Shown: positions 29,051-38,776, numbered from the stretch's first letter. The stretch: DNA of 64,000 bases from Saprospiraceae bacterium (GCA_016714765.1 JADKCF010000010.1:1-64000), one strand, 5' to 3'. Notes: a model not told the origin generated them from the sequence alone. Numbers and translations are program-made.

Positions 29051-29935
29051 TTAGTTTTTACTTGCCTGATACAAAACCTCTTTCTCTTCGTCGGTAAGAC
29101 TGTCATAACCTTTTTGCTTTATTTTATCCAGTATTTCGTCTACCCTTCTGGAGATATCAGTCTTGGCTACAAAATTCTTACTTTGTTTTCGGGTGATATT
29201 ATCTGCTCTGTGCGCTACTTTTAATGTTGCCTTTCCCACAGGTCTTTTCTTCTTTTTAAAAGTTATGAAGTCCACAAAACGGTGGAAATACTCAGATAAA
29301 TCTACTCCTTTACGCAAAAGATAAACAAACCAAAACCCAAACAGCGTACCACCAAGATGAGCTATGTGGCCGCCTGTATTAGCATTGCTTTGGGTACCAA
29401 TGATATCGATAAAAAGTATCACCAGACCTATAAATTTTATCCTTACAGGACCAAACAATAAAAGATGAACTACATACTCCGGTGCAGTGGCTACTGCAGT
29501 AAATACAATGGCCAATGCAGCTGCTGATGCACCCAATGCATATATGCCTATGTTAGGTAAAAACTGATATGAAAGAAGATAAAAAATAGCTCCCGCAAGT
29601 CCACCTAGTATATATACAGGTAAAATTTTACGGTCTCCCAGCAAATCTCCTGCTATGTTACCAAACCAGTAAAGCGTGATCATATTGCCAATCAGATGCC
29701 ACAGTCCACTATGCAAAAACATATGAGTGATGACGGTCCACGGTCTATATAGCAAGGTCATCAGATCTCCCGGCAATGCCAGGTATGGAAGGATGTTTGA
29801 GCTGTAAAACTCAGGAAAAAAGGCATTTAACAAAGCCGTGATGACGAATACAGCGACATTGATAATGATGAGTTTTATTATCATATTACCGTAATCAAAG
29901 GATGACCTGATGTCTTCTGCTATTGACCTGAACAT
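29051..29935 (-). CDS. Rhomboid intramembrane serine protease with cytosolic C-terminal extension
   Basis: Cleaves transmembrane substrates inside the membrane. Hydrophobic helices span about residues 15-215. Catalytic Ser is in the GASAA motif (loop after SYQFLPNIGIYALGASAAALA) and the partner His is in IAHLGGTLFGFWFV; the WHLIGNM segment supplies the conserved HxxxN. The last about 80 residues are polar and carry a charged helical tail (VDEILDKIKQKGYDSLTDEEKEVLYQ), which resembles the extension of Bacteroidota rhomboids. 294 residues. It is located 11 bp after the preceding rhomboid, once that gene's frame is restored. The pair suggests functional division, but no substrate is known. Confidence 0.9.
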   Translation of the reverse strand: MFRSIAEDIRSSFDYGNMIIKLIIINVAVFVITALLNAFFPEFYSSNILPYLALPGDLMTLLYRPWTVITHMFLHSGLWHLIGNMITLYWFGNIAGDLLGDRKILPVYILGGLAGAIFYLLSYQFLPNIGIYALGASAAALAIVFTAVATAPEYVVHLLLFGPVRIKFIGLVILFIDIIGTQSNANTGGHIAHLGGTLFGFWFVYLLRKGVDLSEYFHRFVDFITFKKKKRPVGKATLKVAHRADNITRKQSKNFVAKTDISRRVDEILDKIKQKGYDSLTDEEKEVLYQASKN

Positions 29936-29946
29936 ATTTATTTTTA

Positions 29947-30545
29947 TTAACGCAAGTTATCCATTTTCCAGTAACGCACCATGAGAAATCCAAAATAGCT
30001 CCTCCGACATGCGCAAAATGTCCAATTCCGGCTTGTGCCCCTGTCACACCACTAAACAATCCTATGGCTATGAGACCCAAAGCCATGTATTTCGCTTTTA
30101 TTGGTATTGGTGGAAAGAGCAACATCATTTCAGCATTGGGAAACATAGTCGCAAAAGCTGCCAGTACGCCATACACTGCTCCTGAAGCACCGACAATAAT
30201 GCCATGGCTAAAAAACAACTGAGCTATGGATGCCACAAAACCACTGGCAAGATACAATATCATAAATCTTTTGGGGCCCAGGCTGCTCTCGACCCAGGGA
30301 CCTAAAAAATACAAGCCCAGCATATTAAAAAACAAATGTTTTTCATCAGCGTGCATAAACATGTGTGTGATGATCTGGACAGGTTCGAATTTATATATGA
30401 TATCACCATCCATATATTCTACCCCGGGAGTGACCAGCATAAAAAATCTGTCAATACCAGGAATGGGGATAAGATACCTTACAGCAAAAAACACTATAAC
30501 ATTGATGATGATAAGGTTTTTTACTACTTCGGTTATTCTGAGCAT
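29947..30545 (-). CDS. Rhomboid family intramembrane protease (apparent frame break at C-terminus)
   Basis: A second rhomboid upstream of and cotranscribed with the first. Catalytic elements: HADEKHLFFNMLGLYFLG (conserved His and Asn), IIVGASGAVYGVL (nucleophile Ser) and FAHVGGAIFGF (His). Six hydrophobic segments. In the raw frame the end becomes unrelated after HVGGAI and runs over the next gene; adding one A to AAAA at 29992-29995 (one T on the coding strand) restores GAIFGFLMVRYWKMDNLR and ends at 29947, giving about 199 residues with no overlap to the following gene. The basic rhomboid fold (about 200 residues) is thereby complete. Located 12 bp downstream of mutL. Confidence 0.9.
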
Positions 30546-30557
30546 TCGCTTTTACTT

Positions 30558-32399
30558 TTATTGATTAAAACGTTTGATGAGTTCATCATGTTCCATAATG
30601 ATGAAACAATTCTTGCCTGATGGGCTTTTATATGGTAGCTTGCAAGCAAACAACTGGTCTACAATAGCTTTCATTTCTTCTTTTTCGAGTCTGCGTCCTT
30701 TTTTAATCCCTGCTGACAAGGCCATCGAACGTGCCAGATTCTCTTCTATACCCAGTTCGAACTCCAGGTTTTGAATATACTGATGAATAAGCTTTTCAAT
30801 TAAATTTTCTACAGAAACACTACCATCCAGTCCAGATGGTGTGCCGTGTATGATGAAAGTGTTGTGTCCAAAATCCTCCATTTCGAATCCAAGGGCATTT
30901 ACATGGTGGATAATATTTCGTAGAACTTCACTTCTAGATGCATCCAACTCTAAAGTACGCGGGAAAAGTTCCTTTTGGGAAAAATACTCTCCGTTTTGGA
31001 TAGTTTCAAGGTACTGCTCATACAATATTCGCTCATGCGCGGCCTGTTGATCTATCAACATCAAACCAGATTTCACTTGATGGATAATGTAAGAAGCATG
31101 TATTTGGTATGGTTCCTTCATTTCAGATGTATGAATACCATGTTCTTCTTCCGTAGTCATCTTAAAAGCTTCACTTTCTATTGTTCTTACGTGGTGACCG
31201 GTATTTACATCCGTAATCGGGTCAGCCTGCAGACTCTGATATATTTCCTGCCATCCCTTGGCACTTTCCTGACCAGGTCTGAATCTTGCCTCATTTTCCA
31301 GAGGGTAAGCCTTATCCGGCCGAACTGAGGGTTTTTGCTGTGAGATGGGCTCAGCAGAAAACTTATATGCGAAATTATGATCTACATTGAAGTCCAGCAT
31401 AGGACTAAGGCTGTACTGTCCCAGGCTATGTTTTAATGTCACTCTCAGATAATTATAAATGAGTCGTTCGTCTTCAAATTTTATTTCTGTTTTGGTAGGA
31501 TGCACATTGATATCTATGTTGGCGGGATCGATTTCTAAAAACAGGAAATAAGCAGGAAAAACATCTTTAGTGATGAGGTCTTCATATGCTGCCCTGATGG
31601 CATGATTGAGATAATTGCTTTTTATAAATCGTTTATTGACAAATATAAACTGGTCTCCCTGTGTTTTGCGGGCTGCATCCGGTTTACCTATAAATCCTGA
31701 AAATATGGCAACTTCTGTTTCTTCATTGACGGGTATTAGTTTATCAATGATTTGTTTTCCCAATACGCCTACTATCCGCTGCTTTAAATTTCCTTTTGGA
31801 AGATGATAAACTTCGTTGCCATTGTGATGGAATGAAAAAAATAAATCAGGGTTGGCCAGGGTTACTCTCTGAAACTCATCCATGATGTGCTTCAGTTCTA
31901 CAGGATCAGATTTTAAAAATTTTCTCCGGGCAGGTACATTGTAAAAAAGGTTTTTCACGGTTATACTTGTTCCCGGCATAGCTTGCACTTTTTCCTGCTT
32001 GCTGAGTACTGACCCCTCTATCACTATCCTGTTGGCCACTTCTTCCTGTGATTGACGGGTGACCATCTCTACATGAGAAATGGCAGCAATAGAAGCGAGT
32101 GCTTCTCCTCTAAAGCCCATTGTTTTAATGCAAAAAAGATCATTGGCTGACCTGATTTTGGAAGTGGCATGACGCTCAAAGGCCATTCGGGCATCTGTTT
32201 CAGACATCCCTTTGCCATCATCGATAACCTGAATACTTGTTTTGCCTGCGTCCTTTATTATTAGTTTAATATTAGTACTGCCTGCATCGATTGCGTTTTC
32301 GAGGAGTTCTTTGATGACAGATGCGGGCCGCTGTATGACCTCACCGGCGGCAATCTGATTGGCTATGCTGTCAGGCAGTAATTGGATGATATCCGGCAT
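30558..32399 (-). CDS. mutL: DNA mismatch repair protein MutL
   Basis: Couples MutS mismatch recognition to downstream repair. N-terminal GHKL ATPase: ELLENAIDAGS, IDDGKGMS, TMGFRGEALASIA and GTSITVKNLFYNVPARRKFL. The middle domain has FVNKRFIKS and the VHPTKTEIKFEDE signature. The C-terminal dimerisation domain starts near residue 420. The endonuclease-type motif is DQQAAHERILYE rather than the consensus DQHAxxE, and the C-terminal zinc motif is not obvious (CKLPYKSPSG), so whether this MutL nicks DNA is uncertain. 613 residues is normal. It lies 14 bp after the small membrane protein and belongs to the gyrB run. Confidence 0.95.
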   Translation of the reverse strand: MPDIIQLLPDSIANQIAAGEVIQRPASVIKELLENAIDAGSTNIKLIIKDAGKTSIQVIDDGKGMSETDARMAFERHATSKIRSANDLFCIKTMGFRGEALASIAAISHVEMVTRQSQEEVANRIVIEGSVLSKQEKVQAMPGTSITVKNLFYNVPARRKFLKSDPVELKHIMDEFQRVTLANPDLFFSFHHNGNEVYHLPKGNLKQRIVGVLGKQIIDKLIPVNEETEVAIFSGFIGKPDAARKTQGDQFIFVNKRFIKSNYLNHAIRAAYEDLITKDVFPAYFLFLEIDPANIDINVHPTKTEIKFEDERLIYNYLRVTLKHSLGQYSLSPMLDFNVDHNFAYKFSAEPISQQKPSVRPDKAYPLENEARFRPGQESAKGWQEIYQSLQADPITDVNTGHHVRTIESEAFKMTTEEEHGIHTSEMKEPYQIHASYIIHQVKSGLMLIDQQAAHERILYEQYLETIQNGEYFSQKELFPRTLELDASRSEVLRNIIHHVNALGFEMEDFGHNTFIIHGTPSGLDGSVSVENLIEKLIHQYIQNLEFELGIEENLARSMALSAGIKKGRRLEKEEMKAIVDQLFACKLPYKSPSGKNCFIIMEHDELIKRFNQ

Positions 32400-32413
32400 A
32401 TTGCTGCTAGCTA

Positions 32414-32740
32414 TTATTTTGAAAAAGCTTCAATCAATGAAGTTATTTTATTGGAGCTCAGCAAAATATATGAGAGCACACCCAAAATAAATATGATATA
32501 GAATACTCTAATATTGGATTTTCTGGCATAGGAAGACCTAGATGTGGAATCTCCATAATGCTTAAACCGGATGCCTGTTTTGATCCGTTTTTTCATCTGG
32601 TCAATAGCTTCCTCTTCACTTGCCGGTTCCTGATATTTTTTAAGTCTTTCCTTCAATTCTTCTTTGTCAGGATCATAAAACCTGGGTATATAACCAAAAG
32701 TTTTAGGTTTAATACTATTTCCAAATCCTATTTTAATCAT
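32414..32740 (-). CDS. Conserved small single-pass membrane protein
   Basis: No function recognised. The 108-residue product has a short beta-rich N-terminus (KIGFGNSIKPKTFGYIPRFYDPDKEELKERL), a charged, Lys/Glu-rich middle and a single transmembrane helix near the end (IRVFYIIFILGVLSYILL). Homologues with the N-terminal PRFYDP motif are common beside mutL in Bacteroidota and are sometimes mislabelled as riboflavin synthase subunits, but nothing in the sequence supports that. The tail is short, suggesting an inner-membrane protein with the bulk in the cytoplasm. Located between gyrB and mutL, tightly packed, so expression follows them. Confidence 0.75.
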   Translation of the reverse strand: MIKIGFGNSIKPKTFGYIPRFYDPDKEELKERLKKYQEPASEEEAIDQMKKRIKTGIRFKHYGDSTSRSSYARKSNIRVFYIIFILGVLSYILLSSNKITSLIEAFSK

Positions 32741-32781
32741 GTCTCAAATAAGTATTTTTATTTTAACATTATTACTAAATA

Positions 32782-34740
32782 TCAGGCGTCTATATTGGCG
32801 TACTTAGCATTTTCTTCAATGAACTGACGTCTTGGTGGCACTTCGTCTCCCATCAACATACTGAAAATACGGTCTGCCTCCATGGCATCGTAAATCGTAA
32901 TCTGTCGCAATATCCTGTTATTAGGGTCCATGGTTGTTTCCCATAATTGCTCCGCATTCATCTCTCCAAGTCCTTTGTAGCGCTGTGTTTTGATACTAGT
33001 ATCTTCTTTACCATTTGAATAATTTTCAATTGCTGCCTTTCGTTCTTCATCATTCCAGCAATAGATAAAGTTTTTGCCTTTGCGCACCTGGTATAATGGA
33101 GGAGCAGCTATATAAATATGACCGTGCTCTATCAGTGGCTTCATGTACCTAAAAAAGAAAGTCATAATCAGCGTCGAGATGTGACTTCCGTCTACATCGG
33201 CATCACACATAATGACTATCTTGTGGTACCTGAGTTTTTCTATGTTGAGGATTTTTGCACCTTCTTTTTCTTCAATGCTCACTCCCAGTGCGGTAAACAT
33301 ATTTTTTATTTCCTCGTTTTCATATATCCGGTATTCCATAGCTTTTTCTACGTTGAGGATTTTTCCTCTCAGCGGAAGTATTGCCTGAAAATTACGATCC
33401 CTACCTTGTTTAGCTGTTCCACCCGCCGAATCACCTTCTACTAAAAATATTTCTGACTCTATAGGGTCTTTCGAACTGCAATCAGACAATTTGCCTGGCA
33501 AACCGCTTCCTGTGAGGATGTTTTTTCGTTGGACCATCTCCCTTGCTTTGCGGGCAGCATGCCGTGCAGTTGCAGCAAGTATCACCTTATCGATGATTCT
33601 TCTGGCCATCATAGGGTTTTCTTCAAGATAAGCTTTTAGGACGTCCCCTACACATCTGGATACGATACCGGTGACTTCAGAGTTTCCTAATTCGCCTTTT
33701 GTCTGACCCTTAAACTGAGGTTCAGGCACTTTGACGGATACTATCGCTGTAAGTCCTTCTTTAAAGTCTTCTCCGGAAATCTCGAGCTTGAGCTTGGCAA
33801 ACATTCCGTTATCATCTCCATATTGCTTAAAAAGCCTGGTGATTGCCCTTCTGAATCCAGCCACGTGTGTACCACCTTCTCTGGTATTGATATTATTTAC
33901 GTAAGAAAATATGTTTTCCTGATAGCCTGTATTGTACTGCATGGCCACCTCCACTTCTACATTGTCTTCTTTGCCCACAACATATATTGGCTCTTCGATA
34001 AGTGGCGGTCTCGTTTCGTCCAGGTATTTTACAAATTCCTTTAGTCCTCCTTCAGAAAAAAAATCTACTTTTTTAAATTGGCCGTCTTCTTCTATCTCTC
34101 TTTCATCTGTCAGGCTTAAAAAGAGTCCTTTATTGAGGTATGATAATTCCCGTATTCTTCCTGCAAGGGTTGTGAAACTATACTCCAGGGTTTCGAATAT
34201 AGTACCATCAGGTCTGAAAGTGACCTGTGTTCCTTTTTTATCAGAGTCTCCCAGGGTTTTTACAGGACCCAATGGTATGCCCTTACTATATTCCTGCTCA
34301 AAATACTTGCCGTCGCGGTGTACCTCTACTCTGACATAATCCGATAATGCATTGACACATGACACACCTACTCCATGCAGACCTCCGGAAACTTTGTACG
34401 TATCTTTATCAAATTTACCCCCTGCATGAAGTACTGTCATAACTACTTCCAATGCTGATTTCTGGAGTTTTTCGTGCATACCAGTAGGAATACCCCTACC
34501 ATTATCCTTAACAGTGATGGAGTTGTCTTTATGTATGATGGTATCTATATGAGTACAATGCCCTGCGAGGTGTTCATCTATAGAGTTATCTATAACTTCC
34601 CATACCAGGTGGTGCAAACCTTTTGTATCGGTGCTACCGATGTACATTCCAGGTCTTTTTCTGACTGCCTCCAGCCCCTCCAGTGCCTGTATATTATCGG
34701 CACCATAATCATTCTTTTTCTGATCTTTATCTTCACTCAT
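32782..34740 (-). CDS. gyrB: DNA gyrase subunit B
   Basis: ATPase subunit of gyrase, which introduces negative supercoils. GHKL ATPase: IDNSIDEHLAGHC, IKDNGRGIPTG and GGLHGVGVSCVNAL. The transducer, the TOPRIM domain (EGDSAGGTAKQGRDR and MCDADVDGSHISTL) and the C-terminal QRYKGLGEMNAEQLWETTM segment are intact. 652 residues, the short form without an insert; DEVPPRRQFIEENA is the typical terminus. It heads a minus-strand operon of eight genes. A well-matched promoter (TTG-N20-TATCTTTG) is located 33-64 bp upstream. GyrB rather than ParE is chosen on overall sequence character; the neighbouring genes do not decide it. Confidence 0.94.
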   Translation of the reverse strand: MSEDKDQKKNDYGADNIQALEGLEAVRKRPGMYIGSTDTKGLHHLVWEVIDNSIDEHLAGHCTHIDTIIHKDNSITVKDNGRGIPTGMHEKLQKSALEVVMTVLHAGGKFDKDTYKVSGGLHGVGVSCVNALSDYVRVEVHRDGKYFEQEYSKGIPLGPVKTLGDSDKKGTQVTFRPDGTIFETLEYSFTTLAGRIRELSYLNKGLFLSLTDEREIEEDGQFKKVDFFSEGGLKEFVKYLDETRPPLIEEPIYVVGKEDNVEVEVAMQYNTGYQENIFSYVNNINTREGGTHVAGFRRAITRLFKQYGDDNGMFAKLKLEISGEDFKEGLTAIVSVKVPEPQFKGQTKGELGNSEVTGIVSRCVGDVLKAYLEENPMMARRIIDKVILAATARHAARKAREMVQRKNILTGSGLPGKLSDCSSKDPIESEIFLVEGDSAGGTAKQGRDRNFQAILPLRGKILNVEKAMEYRIYENEEIKNMFTALGVSIEEKEGAKILNIEKLRYHKIVIMCDADVDGSHISTLIMTFFFRYMKPLIEHGHIYIAAPPLYQVRKGKNFIYCWNDEERKAAIENYSNGKEDTSIKTQRYKGLGEMNAEQLWETTMDPNNRILRQITIYDAMEADRIFSMLMGDEVPPRRQFIEENAKYANIDA

Positions 34741-34772
34741 AAAATTAACGAATTTCGTTTTTATTCGGATGG

Positions 34773-34804
34773 CAAAGATAAGTAAAATTAACCATTAAAA
34801 CAAA
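34773..34804 (-). promoter_or_regulatory. Promoter of the gyrB operon
   Basis: Minus strand: TTTG (34801-34804), 20 nt, TATCTTTG (34773-34780). Both elements and the spacing match the Bacteroidota housekeeping promoter. Predicted start is about 34767, 27 nt before the ATG. Confidence 0.75.
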
Positions 34805-34963
34805 CAGATATAAGTAATTACGAATAACAAACATAAGAATTCTGAATAGTCTTCAAATATTGAATCGTTATACCACAAGGTGCGTTTTATCAATTAAAAT
34901 CTTACCTGTAAGAATGACCTTAAGAAAGTATCGAAGCCTCTTGAAGATCTTTTTAAACCTTGC

Positions 34964-36277
34964 TTAATACCTGTAGTACTCAGGCTTGTATGGTCCCTGC
35001 ACGGTCACTCCGATATAATCTGCCTGGTCTTTGCTCAACTCTTCGAGTTCCACTCCTATTTTAGCTAAGTGTAGTCTTGCTACTTTCTCATCCAGGTGTT
35101 TAGGAAGTGTATATACTTTATTTTCATATTTGGATGCATTTTGCCAAAGTTCCAATTGTGCCAATACCTGATTGGTAAAACTATTGGACATCACAAATGA
35201 AGGATGACCTGTGGCACAACCCAAATTGACCAAACGACCTTCAGCCAGTACGATGATATCTTTACCGTCAATATTGTAAAGGTCTACCTGAGGCTTGATT
35301 TGATCTTTTGTTTTGCCATAGTTTTTATTTAACCAAGCCATATCGATTTCATTATCAAAGTGTCCTATGTTACAGACAATCGTTTTATCATTCATCTTTC
35401 TGAAATGTTCCTCCCTGATGATATTCTTATTGCCTGTTGCTGTCACTACAATGCTCGCTTCAATAAGGGCTGTATCCATTTTTTTAACAGCAAAGCCATC
35501 CATTGCAGCTTGCAATGCACATATTGGGTCTATTTCTGTCACTACAACTCTGCAACCAGCTCCTCTTAGTGAAGCAGCCGAACCCTTACCTACATCTCCA
35601 TAACCAGCTACCACAGCTACTTTTCCAGCCATCATGATATCTGTAGCTCGTCTGATAGAATCCACCAAAGATTCCTTACATCCATATTTATTATCAAATT
35701 TGGACTTGGTTACAGAGTCATTGATGTTGATTGCAGGTAGTATTAGGGTACCGTTTTTCTCCCTTTCGTATAATCTGTGTACACCGGTGGTTGTCTCCTC
35801 AGACAATCCCCTGATAGCAGCTACCAACTCAGGGAACCTGTCAAAAACCATATTAGTCAAATCACCTCCATCATCCAGGATCATATTAAGTGGCTGACCA
35901 TCTTCGAATGCAAAAAGAGTCTGTTCTATACACCAGTCAAATTCCTCTTCATTCATACCTTTCCAGGCGAAAACCGGAATACCTGCTGCTGCTATTGCCG
36001 CTGCTGCGTGATCCTGTGTAGAAAAAATATTACATGAAGACCACGAGACTTCTGCCCCTAGGTCCTTCAATGTTTCTATCAGTACAGCGGTCTGAATAGT
36101 CATATGGAGACATCCTGCCACACGTGCTCCTAATAGCGGTTTTGTGGCTCCGAATTCCTCCCTTAATGCCATAAGGCCCGGCATCTCTGCTTCTGCTAGA
36201 GTAATTTCTTTGCGTCCCCATTCTGCCAGACTTATATCTTTAACTTTGTATGCCAGCTTTGTTTCTGTATTGGTCAT
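34964..36277 (-). CDS. ahcY: Adenosylhomocysteinase
   Basis: Hydrolyses S-adenosylhomocysteine to adenosine and homocysteine, relieving inhibition of methyltransferases. The family start LAEWGRKEITLAEAEMPG is near residue 20. Substrate-binding segments: GCLHMTIQTAVLIETL, SSCNIFSTQDHAAAA and INDSVTKSKFDNKYGC. The NAD-binding loop is VVAGYGDVGKGSA, with VTEIDPICALQAAMDGF after it, and the C-terminus ends PEYYRY, the slightly changed form of the usual PxHYRY NAD-contact end. 437 residues. A TACCTTTG -7 element lies 36 bp upstream. A separate transcription unit between gyrB and the beta-CASP gene. Confidence 0.96.
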   Translation of the reverse strand: MTNTETKLAYKVKDISLAEWGRKEITLAEAEMPGLMALREEFGATKPLLGARVAGCLHMTIQTAVLIETLKDLGAEVSWSSCNIFSTQDHAAAAIAAAGIPVFAWKGMNEEEFDWCIEQTLFAFEDGQPLNMILDDGGDLTNMVFDRFPELVAAIRGLSEETTTGVHRLYEREKNGTLILPAININDSVTKSKFDNKYGCKESLVDSIRRATDIMMAGKVAVVAGYGDVGKGSAASLRGAGCRVVVTEIDPICALQAAMDGFAVKKMDTALIEASIVVTATGNKNIIREEHFRKMNDKTIVCNIGHFDNEIDMAWLNKNYGKTKDQIKPQVDLYNIDGKDIIVLAEGRLVNLGCATGHPSFVMSNSFTNQVLAQLELWQNASKYENKVYTLPKHLDEKVARLHLAKIGVELEELSKDQADYIGVTVQGPYKPEYYRY

Positions 36278-36312
36278 TTTTATTATATTTATTTGTTTTT
36301 CAAATCAAGACG

Positions 36313-36320
36313 CAAAGGTA
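36313..36320 (-). promoter_or_regulatory. -7 element of ahcY
   Basis: Minus-strand TACCTTTG, a perfect TAnnTTTG match 36 bp before the ATG, without an evident -33 TTG. Confidence 0.4.
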
Positions 36321-36404
36321 AGTATTAAATATAAATCTCAGAAGCAGTTAAGATTATATTAACTTATATACCTTTAAGAATAAAAATTAAACATCTTGTC
36401 GCGG

Positions 36405-37817
36405 TCAATCTAACGTTGATTCCTCTCCTGGTTTCGGGATCTCTATATTACCGAAACCTTTTTCGCTGAGGAAGTATTTAAAGTTGGTTTGTGTTTCGAG
36501 TTCGCCATGGACCAAAAAGACCTTTTTCACTTTCTCTTTTTGATTGGCTATAAAATCATACATTTCGTTTTTATCCCCATGTGCCGAAAAAGAGTCCATG
36601 ATGACAACATCTGCCCTTACTATTTTATCCTCTTCAAAAATCCGTATCGTCTTAGCACCCGAACGAAGTACACCACCAGGTGTTTCAGGCGAACAATACC
36701 CTACAATCAAAAAAGTATTTTTCGGATTTTCTATGTTATTAAAAAGATGATGTTTTACTCTACCGGCATTCATCATCCCTGAGGCAGAGATTATGATACA
36801 TGGTTCAGAAGAGTTATTAAGCGCTTTGGACCCTTCCACTTCTTTTACATATACGAGTCCATTAAACCCAAATGGGTTGGTATTTGTCATCAAATATTTA
36901 TTGATCTCTGAATCAAAGCACTCAGGATGTAATCCGAATATACTCGTCACATTGACTGCCAGTGGACTATCTACATATATTTTTATATGTGGTAGCAAGC
37001 CTGCACTTTCCATTTTGTCCAGCATATAGACGATCTCCTGAGTACGACCAAGGCTGAAAGCAGGAATAATTAGTTTTCCTTTTTTCTCCAGACATGTTTT
37101 TCTTATCACTTCCAGAAACTGTGCTGATTGCTCAGGTGCTGACTCATGTACTCTATCACCGTAGGTGGATTCACAGATTAGATAGTCTACTTCAGGCATG
37201 GGAATAGGGTCTCTCAATATTGGTCTGTAAGGACGTCCTATGTCGCCCGTAAATCCTATGACATGTTCCTTGCCATTTTCCATGATTTTGAGTGTCACAC
37301 TGGCACTACCAAGGATATGGCCGGCATCCCTGAACATTACCTCTACATTAGGGTGTATGCGCTCCCAGGTTTCGTAAGGGTGTCCTTCAAACTTGATCAT
37401 GGCAGGACCGACATCTTCACCGATATAGAGAGGCTCCCGAAGCTTATTATTGTCTCTTTTTCGTTTTTTAAGGATTTTTTCGTTGTGCCATTGAACATCC
37501 ATCTCTTGTATTTTGGCACTATCTAGAAGCATTACAGCACACAAACTTCTGGTGGCATGCGTAGCGTGTATAGGGCCTGAATAACCATCTTTAACCAACT
37601 TGGGTATACGGCCACAGTGATCTATGTGTGCGTGTGATAATACAAGACAATCGATCTCAGCCGGCTTAAAGTACCACTGATTATTCCAGTCCCATATCTC
37701 AGGTCCTTTACCCTGAAACAGGCCACAATCGAGTAATATTTTAAAACCGTCTTCGAGTTCGATAAGGTGGCTACTGCCTGTTACAAACTGAGCAGCTCCG
37801 CAAAACTTTATTTTCAT
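36405..37817 (-). CDS. Beta-CASP metallo-beta-lactamase hydrolase (RNA-type)
   Basis: Probable zinc-dependent RNA exo/endonuclease, a family related to CPSF-73 and bacterial RNase J. Metal motif one LSHAHIDHCGRIP, motif two RDAGHILGSA, motif three FTGDIGR; the beta-CASP part has STYGDRVHE, IPAFSLGRTQEIVYML, SASGMMNAGRVKHHL and MDSFSAHGDKNEM (the last two hold the second-domain active-site residues). 470 residues. It is full length with no extra KH domain. It is cytoplasmic (no signal or membrane segment). It is upstream of ahcY on the same strand, 127 bp apart, so cotranscription is uncertain. RNA rather than DNA as substrate is a family-based inference. Confidence 0.88.
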   Translation of the reverse strand: MKIKFCGAAQFVTGSSHLIELEDGFKILLDCGLFQGKGPEIWDWNNQWYFKPAEIDCLVLSHAHIDHCGRIPKLVKDGYSGPIHATHATRSLCAVMLLDSAKIQEMDVQWHNEKILKKRKRDNNKLREPLYIGEDVGPAMIKFEGHPYETWERIHPNVEVMFRDAGHILGSASVTLKIMENGKEHVIGFTGDIGRPYRPILRDPIPMPEVDYLICESTYGDRVHESAPEQSAQFLEVIRKTCLEKKGKLIIPAFSLGRTQEIVYMLDKMESAGLLPHIKIYVDSPLAVNVTSIFGLHPECFDSEINKYLMTNTNPFGFNGLVYVKEVEGSKALNNSSEPCIIISASGMMNAGRVKHHLFNNIENPKNTFLIVGYCSPETPGGVLRSGAKTIRIFEEDKIVRADVVIMDSFSAHGDKNEMYDFIANQKEKVKKVFLVHGELETQTNFKYFLSEKGFGNIEIPKPGEESTLD

Positions 37818-37927
37818 AACTTAAAAACTTTGTGCAATAATAAGCAATCTTGGATAGAATACCAATTTTTGATTTTTATAGTGTAATATTGAAACCAAGA
37901 TATAAGTTAATTCTTATGTTTGTAATG

Positions 37928-38776
37928 TCATTTTAAAATATATAAAGCCTCTTTGACCCTTCCTTCCTTTATCAAAGTTGAAGCCAGACGATGTTTTTCA
38001 CTTACTGAAATATTTTTAGCTTCTTCTGCTGTTAAGGTTATTTCTTCAATGTCAGGCACTTTAGTGAGTGAGGCCATAGCCGCTATTTCATTTCCTGTTA
38101 GAATATTACTTTCTGTTATAGATTTTGGTAAACCATCAAAACCCAAGGGAATTTCGGTCACCGCCTGATGAATCTCCATCAATGCAGCTCCTGAAGCCCG
38201 CACGTAATAATTTCGTCCCATACGCCCCATCAGATCCAGCTTATGAGGGTCCAGTCTATCCCCATTGAGCACAAACTCGGATACTGCAATCATGGTGACT
38301 TCACATATGATAAGATGGCCTGCCCCTCCATGTTCGCCCAACTCGATGATTTCTTTAACCTTGCATTCCAAATTAACCGGTGACTCCAGTACCCTGGGCG
38401 CTGATACCGTTTCGGATGGCTCGGGTGTAAGTCCGGTTTTTACAAATTCACTGACTGCAGATGGAAACTCTACGGATGCCAGCGACATCTGACGAACCAT
38501 AGAATAAGGGACTACATTAACCACACACTCTTTGTTCACCCTTACATTATGCAGAGTATCTTTAGTAGTATTGTCGCTTACGCGTCTGTTGGACGAAAAA
38601 ACAACAATGGGAGGATTAGACGAAAATGCATTGAAAAAACTGTAAGGCGCTAGATTTTCTACACCTTCCTCATCGAGTGTACTGACGAAAGCTATAGGCC
38701 TTGGAGCTACTGAGCCTATGATATATTGGTGCAGATCTTTTGTGCGAATCTGTCCTGGTATGATTTTACGTTTCAT
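37928..38776 (-). CDS. Flavin reductase family protein
   Basis: FMN-binding split-barrel protein that reduces free flavin or acts as a flavoprotein domain. The core motif is IGSVAPRPIAFVST at about residues 20-33, then APYSFFNAFSSNPPIVVFSS and the GTP-cyclohydrolase-unrelated GRMGRNYYVR near the C-terminus. 282 residues from the ATG at 38776, a position supported by the family start MKRKIIPG; a farther upstream ATG at 38863 would add 29 residues of low similarity. A TAAGTTTG -7 element lies 22 bp upstream of 38776. It is divergent to the thioredoxin-like gene (172 bp gap). Partner oxidase not identifiable. Confidence 0.85.
   Translation of the reverse strand: MKRKIIPGQIRTKDLHQYIIGSVAPRPIAFVSTLDEEGVENLAPYSFFNAFSSNPPIVVFSSNRRVSDNTTKDTLHNVRVNKECVVNVVPYSMVRQMSLASVEFPSAVSEFVKTGLTPEPSETVSAPRVLESPVNLECKVKEIIELGEHGGAGHLIICEVTMIAVSEFVLNGDRLDPHKLDLMGRMGRNYYVRASGAALMEIHQAVTEIPLGFDGLPKSITESNILTGNEIAAMASLTKVPDIEEITLTAEEAKNISVSEKHRLASTLIKEGRVKEALYILK

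Noticed and set aside
32414..32740. Riboflavin synthase beta subunit
   Set aside because: Homologues carry that name by mistake; the protein has a single membrane helix and no lumazine synthase motif.
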